Assembly: GCA_964573715.1 (NCBI GenBank)
Contig: CAZNKR010000007.1
Coordinates: forward strand, 1-54,322
Length of the DNA stretch: 54,322 nucleotides
From: SVEL01 sp964573715
GTDB lineage: Bacteria; Bacillota; Clostridia; Lachnospirales; Lachnospiraceae
Direction of reading: 5' to 3'
Shown: positions 25,622 to 34,400 of the stretch, in pieces
How positions within the stretch are numbered: the first letter of the stretch is position 1
Layout: each line of letters opens with the position of its first letter
Notes under the pieces: model-generated
The model's input: the letters and a program-made list of their open reading frames with translations, nothing else
Database searches by the model: none
Told to the model about the DNA's origin: nothing
Program-made: the position numbers and the translations under genes

Positions 25622-26821
25622 TTAATCAACTAAAGTTGGGTTAAAGTTTTCAATCCAAGGAAGTCCCCATTTATTTAGCGCCTCCATAAATGGATCAGGA
25701 TCAAACTCTTCAATATTAAATACACCCTTTTTATCCCACTTTCCTGTCATTAACATCATTGCACCAATCATAGCCGGAACGCCTGTTGTATATGAAATAG
25801 CCTGAGAACCAACTTCCTTATAGCACTCTTGATGATCACAAACATTATAAACATAATATTTAACATCTTTACCATTTTTCTTACCTTGGAAAATGCATCC
25901 AATATTTGTCTTTCCAACTGTTCTTGGACCTAGTGAAGCAGGATCTGGTAATACAGCCTTTAAGAATTGAAGTGGTACAATTTGTTTACCTTCAAATTCA
26001 ATAGGTTCAATACTAGTCATACCCACATTTTCTAAGCATTTAAGATGTGTAAGATAGCTTTGTCCAAATGTCATAAAGAATCTAATTCTCTTTATACCTT
26101 TAATATTAATTCCAAGGGATTCTAATTCCTCATGATGTAATAAATACATATCCTTCATACCAACCTGATCAAAATCATACTCTCTTTTTATCTCCATTGG
26201 TTTTGTTTCAATCCATTTTCCATCTTCCCAATAGCTTCCATTAGCACTTACCTCTCTAATATTTATCTCTGGGTTAAAATTTGTAGCAAATGGATATCCA
26301 TGGTCTCCGCCATTACAATCAAGAATATCAATATAATTAATCTCGTCAAAATAGTGCTTCATAGCATAAGCTGAAAATACACCTGTAACCCCTGGATCAA
26401 ATCCACTTCCTAAAAGAGCGGTAATTCCTGCTTCTTTGAATTTCTCTCTATAATCCCACTGCCACTTATATTCAAATTTTGCTGTATCTAAGGGTTCATA
26501 ATTAGCTGTATCCATGTAATTTGTCTTTGTAATTAGACATGCATCCATAATTGTCAAATCTTGATAAGGAAGTGCAACATTTATAACAAGGTCGGGATTA
26601 AATTCATTAATAAGTTCAACTAATTCATCAACCTTATCAGCATCAACCTTAGCTGTGTGAATAATTGTTTTTCCACCATCAAGTTTTTCCTTAAGTGCAT
26701 CACATTTTGCCTTAGTTCTGCTGGCAATCATAATTTCTTCAAATACCTCGCTGTTTTGACAACATTTGTGAGCAACAACACTGGCAACTCCGCCTGCTCC
26801 AATAATAAGTGCTTTACCCAT
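25622..26821 (-). CDS. Carboxynorspermidine dehydrogenase (saccharopine dehydrogenase family)
   Basis: 399 residues. The N-terminal Rossmann motif is ALIIGAGGVASVVAHKC; central segments include GFDPGVTGVFSAYAMKHYFD and DHGYPFATNFNPEINIREVS; the C-terminus has YTTGVPAMIGAMMLMTG. These match carboxynorspermidine dehydrogenase (CANSDH, often annotated lys1), which condenses aspartate semialdehyde with putrescine (or 1,3-diaminopropane) using NADPH. The product is the substrate of NspC, encoded next with only a short gap, so assignment by pairing is strong. Which diamine is used cannot be read from the sequence. The start has AAGGAG upstream. Confidence 0.92.
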   Translation of the reverse strand: MGKALIIGAGGVASVVAHKCCQNSEVFEEIMIASRTKAKCDALKEKLDGGKTIIHTAKVDADKVDELVELINEFNPDLVINVALPYQDLTIMDACLITKTNYMDTANYEPLDTAKFEYKWQWDYREKFKEAGITALLGSGFDPGVTGVFSAYAMKHYFDEINYIDILDCNGGDHGYPFATNFNPEINIREVSANGSYWEDGKWIETKPMEIKREYDFDQVGMKDMYLLHHEELESLGINIKGIKRIRFFMTFGQSYLTHLKCLENVGMTSIEPIEFEGKQIVPLQFLKAVLPDPASLGPRTVGKTNIGCIFQGKKNGKDVKYYVYNVCDHQECYKEVGSQAISYTTGVPAMIGAMMLMTGKWDKKGVFNIEEFDPDPFMEALNKWGLPWIENFNPTLVD

Positions 26822-26842
26822 TTTTGTTTCTCCTTTTCATAT

Positions 26843-27691
26843 TTATTTGATTTCTAGTAATTTTTTTACATAGTTTGGAAGCATAAATGCCCCAACATGT
26901 AAATCTGTATTATAATATTTTGTTTCGATTCCTATTTTATTCCAAATATCTGCTTTCAAATCCTTTATCGGATTAAGCCCCTTAGAGGCAAAGCCAAACA
27001 GCCAATGTCCTGAAGGATATGTTGGAATATTCATTTGATAAACATATGCATTTTCAAAGGATGCGCTTATTCTAACATGAGATTTTATCATTGCTTTAGC
27101 ATCCTGAGTATAATAAGGGCTTTCATGTTGATTGATAAGTATTCCATTTTCATTTAATGCATTATAACAATTGCCGTAAAATTCCTTAGTAAACAGGCTT
27201 TCTCCAGGCCCAAAGGGATCTGTAGAATCCACTATAATCAAGTCATATTCATTACATTTACTTCTAACAAACTTAAGTCCATCTGCATAGTGAATATCAA
27301 GTCTTTCATCCTCTAATGAACAAGCCACCTCTGGTAAATATTCTTTGCAAATATTTACAACCTCCTGGTCTATTTCAACCATATCAACGTGTTCAATTGT
27401 TTTATATCTTAATATTTCCCTTATTGTACCACCATCTCCTGCACCAATAACTAGCACCTTTTTAATATCTGGATTAACAGCCATTGGAACATGCGTTATC
27501 ATTTCATGATAAATGAATTCATCTTTTTCTGTAAGCATTAAGAACCCATCAAGTGTTAGTACTCTTCCAAACTCGTATGTATCAAACACATCTATTCTTT
27601 GATATTTACTTTGCTTAGAAACAAGCTGTTTATCAACCTTAATAGAAAACCTTACGTTTTCTGTATGATTTTCTGTGAACCATAAATCCAT
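26843..27691 (-). CDS. speE: SpeE, spermidine synthase (aminopropyltransferase)
   Basis: 282 residues. It transfers the aminopropyl group of decarboxylated SAM to putrescine or a related amine. The SAM-binding loop is KKVLVIGAGDGGTIREILRY; the catalytic region reads YDLIIVDSTDPFGPGESLFT. QRIDVFDTYEFGRVLTLDG and MLTEKDEFIYHEMITHV give the family N-terminus. It follows the arginine/lysine decarboxylase gene by ten bases and precedes CANSDH. The acceptor could be putrescine, agmatine or cadaverine; no putrescine-forming enzyme is visible in the window. Confidence 0.94.
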   Translation of the reverse strand: MDLWFTENHTENVRFSIKVDKQLVSKQSKYQRIDVFDTYEFGRVLTLDGFLMLTEKDEFIYHEMITHVPMAVNPDIKKVLVIGAGDGGTIREILRYKTIEHVDMVEIDQEVVNICKEYLPEVACSLEDERLDIHYADGLKFVRSKCNEYDLIIVDSTDPFGPGESLFTKEFYGNCYNALNENGILINQHESPYYTQDAKAMIKSHVRISASFENAYVYQMNIPTYPSGHWLFGFASKGLNPIKDLKADIWNKIGIETKYYNTDLHVGAFMLPNYVKKLLEIK

Positions 27692-27701
27692 AATTTACCT
27701 C

Positions 27702-29147
27702 CTACAAAAGAACATTTATGTAATTAACTTCTAAATCCTGTGTTCCAGTTAAGGAACATCCTTTTTCTTTAGCATAAATAATATAATCTATAATCTCTTT
27801 TGTTATTCTTTCCCCAGGAGCAAGTATGGGTATCCCTGGTGGATAACACATAACAAATTCATTGCATATATATCCAGCACTTTCACAAATTTTAACCTGA
27901 TGCTTCTTACTATAGAATGCACTTTGTGGTGAACATACCACCTGTGGATTAATATACTCATGATCAAAAAGTCCCTCTGGATTTTTCTGGTAACGTCTTT
28001 TTATCTCAGATAATGCTGAAATAAATCTTTCTATTTCTAACTCTCTGTCTCCCGCGGAAACAATAGCTAAAATATTACCCAAATCACCAAATTCGATTTG
28101 TATTCCATATTCATCTCTTAAAATATCATACACTTCAATTCCCGCTAGCCCAATATCCCTTGTGTATACAGAAAGCTTGGTTTTATCAAAAGCATAAATG
28201 CTATCACCATTTTCTATTTCACTAGAATAAGCATAATAACCACCTAATTTATTTATTTCACCTCTTGCATAATCTGAATACTGTACTGTTTTTGCAAACA
28301 TTTCCTTACCATTCTTGTATAGATTTTTTCTAGCTAAATCTAAAGAAACCATAAGTAAATATGATGCAGACGTGGTCTGAGTAAGGTTGATAATTTGATG
28401 AATATACCCCGAATCAACATTTGGACCAGCTAACAACAACGAACTTTGTGTTAATGATCCACCTGTTTTATGTAGGGAAACAGCCGCCATATCTGCTCCA
28501 GCATCCATCGCTGAAGGAGGCATATTATCGCCAAAATATAAATGTGTACCATGAGCTTCATCTACTAAAACCAGCATATTATGTTCATGGGCAAGCTTAA
28601 CAATTTCTTTTAGGTTTGAACATATTCCATAATATGTTGGATTATTTACCATAATTGCCACAGCATCTGGGTTTTCTTCAATTGCCCGTTTTACATCATA
28701 GGTTTTCATTCCTAATGGAATACCTGATTTTCTGTTTGTATCAGGATTTACATATACTGGAATTGCTCCTGATACTACTAAAGCATTTATTGCACTTCTA
28801 TGCACATTTCTAGGCATTATTATTTTATCTTTTGCTTTACAGGCTGTCATAATCATAGTCTGTACTGCTGCTGTTGTTCCATTTACAATAAAAAATGCAT
28901 TTTTGGCACGAAAAGCCTTAGCTGCAAGATTTTGTGCATCCTTAATAACTGATACAGGATGACAAAGATTATCTAAAGACTTCATGGAATTAACATCAGT
29001 TAGCAAGCATGTTTTACCTAAAAAATCTCTTAACTCTTTATTTCCTCTACCCCCCTTATGTCCAGGCACATCAAGATGTACTATAGGGTTCTCTCTGTGC
29101 TCTAATAGAGCCTCATAAACTGGGGCATTCTCCTGTGTTAGATTCAT
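27702..29147 (-). CDS. SpeA-type arginine/lysine/ornithine decarboxylase
   Basis: 481 residues, the short aspartate-aminotransferase-fold Orn/Lys/Arg decarboxylase group that includes B. subtilis SpeA and YaaO. PLP binding is seen in MAAVSLHKTGGSLTQSSLLL (Schiff-base Lys) with LVDEAHGTHLYF upstream and HLDVPGHKGGRG at the N-terminus. The C-terminal domain has YPPGIPILAPGERI. Within an operon with speD and speE, arginine decarboxylation to agmatine is the likeliest reaction, but lysine to cadaverine cannot be excluded. No agmatinase or agmatine deiminase is nearby. The start has TAGGAGGT upstream. Confidence 0.9.
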   Translation of the reverse strand: MNLTQENAPVYEALLEHRENPIVHLDVPGHKGGRGNKELRDFLGKTCLLTDVNSMKSLDNLCHPVSVIKDAQNLAAKAFRAKNAFFIVNGTTAAVQTMIMTACKAKDKIIMPRNVHRSAINALVVSGAIPVYVNPDTNRKSGIPLGMKTYDVKRAIEENPDAVAIMVNNPTYYGICSNLKEIVKLAHEHNMLVLVDEAHGTHLYFGDNMPPSAMDAGADMAAVSLHKTGGSLTQSSLLLAGPNVDSGYIHQIINLTQTTSASYLLMVSLDLARKNLYKNGKEMFAKTVQYSDYARGEINKLGGYYAYSSEIENGDSIYAFDKTKLSVYTRDIGLAGIEVYDILRDEYGIQIEFGDLGNILAIVSAGDRELEIERFISALSEIKRRYQKNPEGLFDHEYINPQVVCSPQSAFYSKKHQVKICESAGYICNEFVMCYPPGIPILAPGERITKEIIDYIIYAKEKGCSLTGTQDLEVNYINVLL

Positions 29148-29225
29148 AATTACCTCCTAAACAATTTTTTGCATAAGAAATAACGCAACAACTGTGCACT
29201 TTTGCACTAATTGCTACTATTAATT

Positions 29226-30035
29226 TTAATATATATTCATTCCACTATAAATCTCAATCATTTCCTTACGAAGAAGTTCAATAATTGATAGTCTAGTTTT
29301 TGGTGGAATCTCATAAGCATCAGTATTAAACAGATAATTTTGTAAATCTATCTCTTTAATTAAAAGCTTGGTATGGAAAGTGTTTGTTTGATAAACATTA
29401 ATATCAGTTGCATCATATCTACTAAGGGTATCCTCATCAAAATAATTTTGTACTGAACTAATGTTGTGGTCAATGAAGTACTTTTTTCCAGATAAATCTC
29501 TAGTAAAACCACGTACTTTGTAGTCAATAGTAATAATATCCGAATCAAAGCTACTAATAAGATAGTTTAGGGCATTAAGTGGTGATATTTCACCACAAGT
29601 TGCCACATCAATGTCAACTCTGAATGTAGAAATATTATTGTCAGGGTGATACTCAGGAAATGTATGTACTGTTACATGACTTTTATCTAAATGTGCATGC
29701 ACAAATTCAGGTGTAACATTTGCATATTGTCCTTGATTACATGAAATATCAATATTTTCAGGAAGATTGTCCTCAGCAATAAGTACATTAACTGAAGCTC
29801 CCTGTGGTTCATAATCCTGTTTTGAAATATTCAGAATATGTGCACCAATCATTTCTGTTACTTTACATAGAATTGCAGTAAGTCTATCCGAATTGTACTG
29901 CTCATCAATATATTCAATATAATCCTTTTGCTCTCTCTCGCTCTTTGCATAGCACACATCGTATATACTAAAACTCAGTGTTTTTGTGAGATTGTTAAAA
30001 CCATACAAGGTGAGTTTCTTTTCCAACCCTAACAT
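29226..30035 (-). CDS. speD: SpeD, S-adenosylmethionine decarboxylase proenzyme (long form)
   Basis: 269 residues, the E. coli-like class, much longer than the roughly 125-residue Bacillus SpeH type. It decarboxylates SAM to supply aminopropyl groups. The pyruvoyl-forming cleavage lies at Lys-Ser in FVHAHLDKSHVTVHTFPEYH; STFRVDIDVATCGEISPLNA and YKVRGFTRDLSGKKYFIDH also match closely. Two adjacent ATGs (30038, 30035) follow GAAGG; I choose the second, with low certainty. It is the first gene of the polyamine operon and follows a strong promoter with a leader hairpin. Confidence 0.95.
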   Translation of the reverse strand: MLGLEKKLTLYGFNNLTKTLSFSIYDVCYAKSEREQKDYIEYIDEQYNSDRLTAILCKVTEMIGAHILNISKQDYEPQGASVNVLIAEDNLPENIDISCNQGQYANVTPEFVHAHLDKSHVTVHTFPEYHPDNNISTFRVDIDVATCGEISPLNALNYLISSFDSDIITIDYKVRGFTRDLSGKKYFIDHNISSVQNYFDEDTLSRYDATDINVYQTNTFHTKLLIKEIDLQNYLFNTDAYEIPPKTRLSIIELLRKEMIEIYSGMNIY

Positions 30036-30067
30036 CATCCTTCTTTCTTTTAGTAAATTTTTATTCT

Positions 30068-30094
30068 AAAAAAGGGAACCTAAAATAGATTCCC
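30068..30094 (-). terminator. Terminator-like hairpin in the speD leader
   Basis: GGGAAtctattttaggTTCCC followed by six T on the minus strand. It lies just downstream of the predicted speD transcription start, so it could be an attenuator of the polyamine operon, or the terminator of the upstream rhomboid-like gene. Confidence 0.6.
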
Positions 30095-30107
30095 TATCCA
30101 GTAAAAA

Positions 30108-30136
30108 ACAATATCATATTTTGTTGAATTTATCAA
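30108..30136 (-). promoter_or_regulatory. Promoter of the polyamine operon
   Basis: Minus-strand TTGATA (30131-30136), a 17-base spacer and TATTGT (30108-30113). It abuts two 25-bp tandem repeats on its upstream side. Confidence 0.6.
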
Positions 30137-30185
30137 GATAATTTATCACTTTATTTTAACAGATAATTTATCACTTTATTTTAAC
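30136..30185. repeat. Two exact 25-bp tandem repeats with GATAAwTTATC palindromes
   Basis: Identical 25-base units (30136-30160 and 30161-30185), each holding the palindrome GATAAATTATC. A related half (TTGATAAATTC) overlaps the -35 box. The array ends exactly at the speD -35, the usual place for regulator sites. Confidence 0.85.
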
Positions 30186-30217
30186 AAACAATTAATAATT
30201 TATTGAATATAAAAAAA

Positions 30218-31126
30218 TTATTGAATATGTTGGTGCGTAAATAGATGATCCTGACAATATTCATGATTTCCTTTACATTTTGAACAATATCTAAATACAA
30301 GGTCTGGATATTCTTCACTTGTTCTTTTACATATTTCGCATGTATGCACATTGTTTTGTGGTCTTACCTTTACTACATCTTTTTTAAATTCATGTCTAAC
30401 AGCTCTCGCTTTAGGTGATAATCTCTTACTCTTTCGATACATCAAATAGAATATCAAGAAATTAAGCAAGGATATAATAATAGTAATTCGATAACACCAA
30501 ATCACTTCCTGCATATATGAATAGTATTCCTCAGTCATAAAATCTTTGTATTGAGAAAGTGAGCTTCCTATCTTAATAAAATCATATCCAATAAGAACCA
30601 AATCCAGTATAGCTAGCCATCTAACCTTAACAGGAATAATAAACATAAAATAAACCTGCATCTCGCCGTAAAATAATGCAAATGCTAAAAACGAAGCTAA
30701 ATTAATGTAGTAGGTACTAATATTAACTGATATACCCTCTCCCATTGCACTTGAAGGACCAACAAAGTAAGTAATAAGATATATAAGTAATGCTCCAACT
30801 GTCATAAATAAATAGCCAGAAAAGATGTAAACATTGTATTTAAATGTGCCCAAATATCTCTCTAAGCTTGTACCTACCCAATAAATAAACATAAACATAA
30901 ATATGGTAAATACACCTAAATCTTGAGGCATAGTACATATCCATGTAAATAATCTCCATATCTGACCTTGAAAAATCAGCTTTGGATCCATAAGTAAATA
31001 GTTGTATAATGTTGGATTCACTATTGCCGTTAAATATCCAATACCATATGCAATAATCATGTAAAGAGGAAGGTTTTTAATAGCATATCTTCCAAATCTT
31101 CGTTCAAATTTATTTGTGTAATTCAT
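30218..31126 (-). CDS. Rhomboid/Derlin-like membrane protein with zinc-binding tail
   Basis: 302 residues. Six or so hydrophobic segments fill residues 18-230. The pattern FQGQIWRLFTWICTMPQD and LERYLGTFKYNVYIFSGYLF resembles the rhomboid/Derlin fold, but no GxSG serine motif is present (GPSSAMGEG is found instead), so it is probably a non-proteolytic pseudorhomboid. The last 45 residues carry a cytoplasmic Cys/His cluster (HTCEICKRTSEEYP, YCSKCKGNHEYCQDHL, FTHQH) able to bind one or two zinc ions. It stands alone, with GGAGG before the ATG. Substrate and role are unknown. Confidence 0.75.
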   Translation of the reverse strand: MNYTNKFERRFGRYAIKNLPLYMIIAYGIGYLTAIVNPTLYNYLLMDPKLIFQGQIWRLFTWICTMPQDLGVFTIFMFMFIYWVGTSLERYLGTFKYNVYIFSGYLFMTVGALLIYLITYFVGPSSAMGEGISVNISTYYINLASFLAFALFYGEMQVYFMFIIPVKVRWLAILDLVLIGYDFIKIGSSLSQYKDFMTEEYYSYMQEVIWCYRITIIISLLNFLIFYLMYRKSKRLSPKARAVRHEFKKDVVKVRPQNNVHTCEICKRTSEEYPDLVFRYCSKCKGNHEYCQDHLFTHQHIQ

Positions 31127-31142
31127 TTTTCCTCCAAATAAA

Positions 31143-31165
31143 GGAGGATGGTAAATCCATCCTCC
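31143..31165 (-). promoter_or_regulatory. Perfect leader hairpin before the rhomboid-like gene
   Basis: Arms GGAGGATGG and CCATCCTCC with a five-base loop, followed by TTTATTT on the minus strand, and 17 bases before the start codon. It looks like a short intrinsic terminator or attenuator; the arm also copies the ribosome-site sequence GGAGG. Confidence 0.55.
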
Positions 31166-31236
31166 GATGAAATAATGAGTTTATTATAATTTTTGTAAAC
31201 TCCTTTGTCAATTTAATAACTTGTATTCACAAAATT

Positions 31237-31350
31237 TTAATAAATTCTAGAGGTATTCATTCCGGCATTACCCATTCCGCCATTATTCATTCCGGAATTG
31301 TAATTATATCTTTCTGTATAATCTACAAAGTTTATTATTATCGTCCACAT
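31237..31350 (-). CDS. Possible 37-residue Gly/Asn/Met-rich peptide
   Basis: The stretch 31127-31495 has no long gene. In it, ATG 31350 with GGAG four bases upstream opens a 37-codon frame containing YNYNSGMNNGGMGNAGMNTS, built on three imperfect repeats of GM-type triplets. It may be a real small peptide or the tail of a lost glycine-rich protein. The rest of the region holds the leader hairpin of the rhomboid-like gene and the promoter of the activase. Confidence 0.35.
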   Translation of the reverse strand: MWTIIINFVDYTERYNYNSGMNNGGMGNAGMNTSRIY

Positions 31351-31425
31351 TTAACTCCGATTTGTTATTCTTTTTATACTATGCTGGAATTTCAAAAAAT
31401 TTAATAAAATAAGAAGAAGGAGAAC

Positions 31426-31454
31426 TTGAAAATAAAAGTAGTTTATACTATAAT
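31426..31454 (+). promoter_or_regulatory. Promoter of the giant activase gene
   Basis: TTGAAA (31426-31431), a spacer of exactly 17 and a perfect TATAAT (31449-31454). The predicted leader is about 35 bases and ends in AAGGAG before the ATG at 31496. Confidence 0.85.
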
Positions 31455-31495
31455 AAGGCGATTGCCAAAACCTTGACAAAAGAAGGAGTCATTAT

Positions 31496-34400
31496 ATGAG
31501 TAACAGTTACAGATTAGGTATTGACATCGGTTCAACAACCGTAAAGATTGCCATACTTGACAATAACAATAAAATCGTCTTTTCAGATTACGAAAGACAT
31601 TACGCAAATATCCAAGAAACACTTGCCTCTTTATTAAAAAAGGCTAGAGACCAGTTTGGTGAAAATGTAGACCTCAGATGTAGTATTACAGGCTCAGGTG
31701 GTCTTACCCTTTCAAAGCATCTAGATATTCCTTTTACACAAGAAGTTGTTGCTGTTTCTACTGCACTTAATGATTATGCACCTCAAACTGACGTAGCTAT
31801 TGAGCTAGGTGGTGAGGATGCAAAGATTATATATTTTACAAATGGTATTGACCAAAGAATGAATGGTATCTGTGCTGGTGGTACAGGTTCATTTATTGAC
31901 CAGATGGCCTCTCTTTTACAGACAGATGCTAGCGGTCTTAATGATTATGCAAAAAATTATCAGGCTATATACCCTATCGCTGCTAGATGTGGTGTATTTG
32001 CAAAAACAGATATTCAACCGCTTATTAATGAAGGAGCTACCAAAGAAGATTTGTCCGCTTCTATTTTCCAGGCCGTTGTTAATCAAACCATTAGTGGTCT
32101 CGCTTGTGGTAAGCCAATTCGTGGTAATGTTGCATTTTTAGGTGGTCCACTTCACTTTTTACCTGAGCTTAAGAATACCTTTATACGTACTCTTAATTTA
32201 TCAGATGATGCTGTTATAGCTCCTGCACATTCCCATTTATTTGCAGCTACAGGTTCAGCTCTAAGTGTAAAGGGAGATGAAAGCATTTCAATTGAAGAAC
32301 TTATTACTAAGTTATCCACTGGTATTAAAATGGAATTTGAAGTTAAACGTATGAATCCATTATTCGCAACACAGGATGACTACAATGAATTTATAGACCG
32401 ACACAATGAACATTGTGTTCGTACTGCTGAGCTTTCTACATACAAGGGTGAATGCTTCTTAGGTATTGATGCTGGTTCTACAACTACAAAGGTTGCTTTA
32501 GTTAGTAGTGATGGTGCTCTTTTATATTCATTCTATTCAAGCAACAATGGTAGTCCATTGGCCACCTCCATTAAATCTATAAAAGAGATATATTCCCTTA
32601 TTCCAAAAGAAGCTAAAATCGTATATTCTTGTTCAACAGGTTATGGTGAACAGTTAATTAAAGCGGCTCTTATGCTAGACGAAGGTGAAGTTGAAACAGT
32701 TGCACACTATTATGCTGCTGCTTTCTTTGAACCAGATGTGGATTGTATTTTAGATATTGGCGGACAGGATATGAAATGTATCCGTATCAAAAACAATACT
32801 GTTGACAGTGTACAGCTTAATGAAGCTTGCTCTTCTGGATGTGGATCATTTATAGAAACCTTTGCAAAATCTCTTAATTACAGTGTACAGGATTTTGCAA
32901 AAGCTGCTCTTTATGCTAAAAATCCAATTGATTTAGGAACAAGATGTACTGTATTTATGAATTCTAATGTTAAGCAAGCACAAAAAGAAGGCGCTACTGT
33001 GGAAGACATTTCTGCTGGACTTGCTTATTCTGTTATTAAAAATGCCCTCTTTAAGGTTATTAAATTAACCGATGCAAAAGATTTAGGAAAAAAGGTAGTT
33101 GTTCAAGGTGGTACTTTCTACAATGATGCTGTTTTACGATCATTTGAGACCATAGCTGGATGTAACGCAGTTAGACCTGATATCTCAGGTATTATGGGAG
33201 CTTTTGGTGCTGCTTTGGTTGCCCGTGAAAGATATGAGGGTAAGACTACTACTATGCTTTCTATTGACGACATCAACGCACTTACCTTTTCAACTAGTAT
33301 GGCTAGATGTAAAGGATGTACAAATAGCTGTTTACTTACAATCAATAAGTTTTCAGGTGGTAGACAGTTTATTACTGGAAATAGATGCGAAAGAGGTATT
33401 GGAAAAACTAAAAATGCAAATAACGTTCCAAACCTATTTGAATATAAAAACAAACGAATATTTGGATATGAATCACTTACTGAAGATAAAGCCCAAAGAG
33501 GTACTGTAGGTATTCCAAGAGTCCTCAATATGTATGAAAACTATCCATTTTGGGCTACATTTTTTAAGGAGCTTGGCTACAGAGTTGTTCTATCCCCTAT
33601 TTCAACAAGAAAAATTTATGAATTAGGTATTGAGTCCATTCCATCAGAGTCAGAGTGTTATCCAGCAAAGCTTGCTCATGGTCATATTTCATGGCTTATT
33701 AAAAATAATATTAAGTTCATTTTCTATCCATGTATTCCTTATGAACGTAATGAAACTCCAGATGCAAACAATCACTTTAACTGTCCTATAGTTACTTCTT
33801 ATGCTGAAAATATTAAAAACAATGTAGAAGAGCTTAAATCTGATGATATTAAATTTATGAATCCATTTATGGCATTTACAAATGAGGATGTACTTACAAA
33901 GCGTCTTGTTGAAATATTTACAGGAGAACTTAATATTCCATCTGATGAAGTTTATGCTGCTGCTCACAAGGGTTGGAGCGAAATGGAAGCCTCAAAATTA
34001 GATATTATGAAAAAAGGCGAAGAAACTATAGAATATCTTAACAAAACCGGAAAAAGAGGTATTGTTCTTGCCGGTAGACCATACCATATTGACCCAGAAA
34101 TCAATCACGGTATACCAGAGCTTATTAATTCATACGATATAGCAGTTCTTACTGAAGATAGTGTATCCCACTTAGCCGATGTAGAACGTCCTCTCATTGT
34201 TATGGATCAATGGATGTATCATTCTAGACTATATAGAGCTGCAAATTACATAAAAACAACTGAAAATCTTGACCTTATTCAGCTTAACTCCTTTGGATGT
34301 GGCTTAGATGCAGTAACAACAGATTGTGTAAATGATATTTTATCTAAATCAGGTAAAATTTATACTGTATTAAAGATAGATGAAGTTAATAACTTAGGAG

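Noticed and set aside
30136..30185. 25-bp repeats as a CRISPR remnant or plasmid iteron array
   Set aside because: Only two adjacent copies without spacers, placed at a promoter; no replication gene is near.
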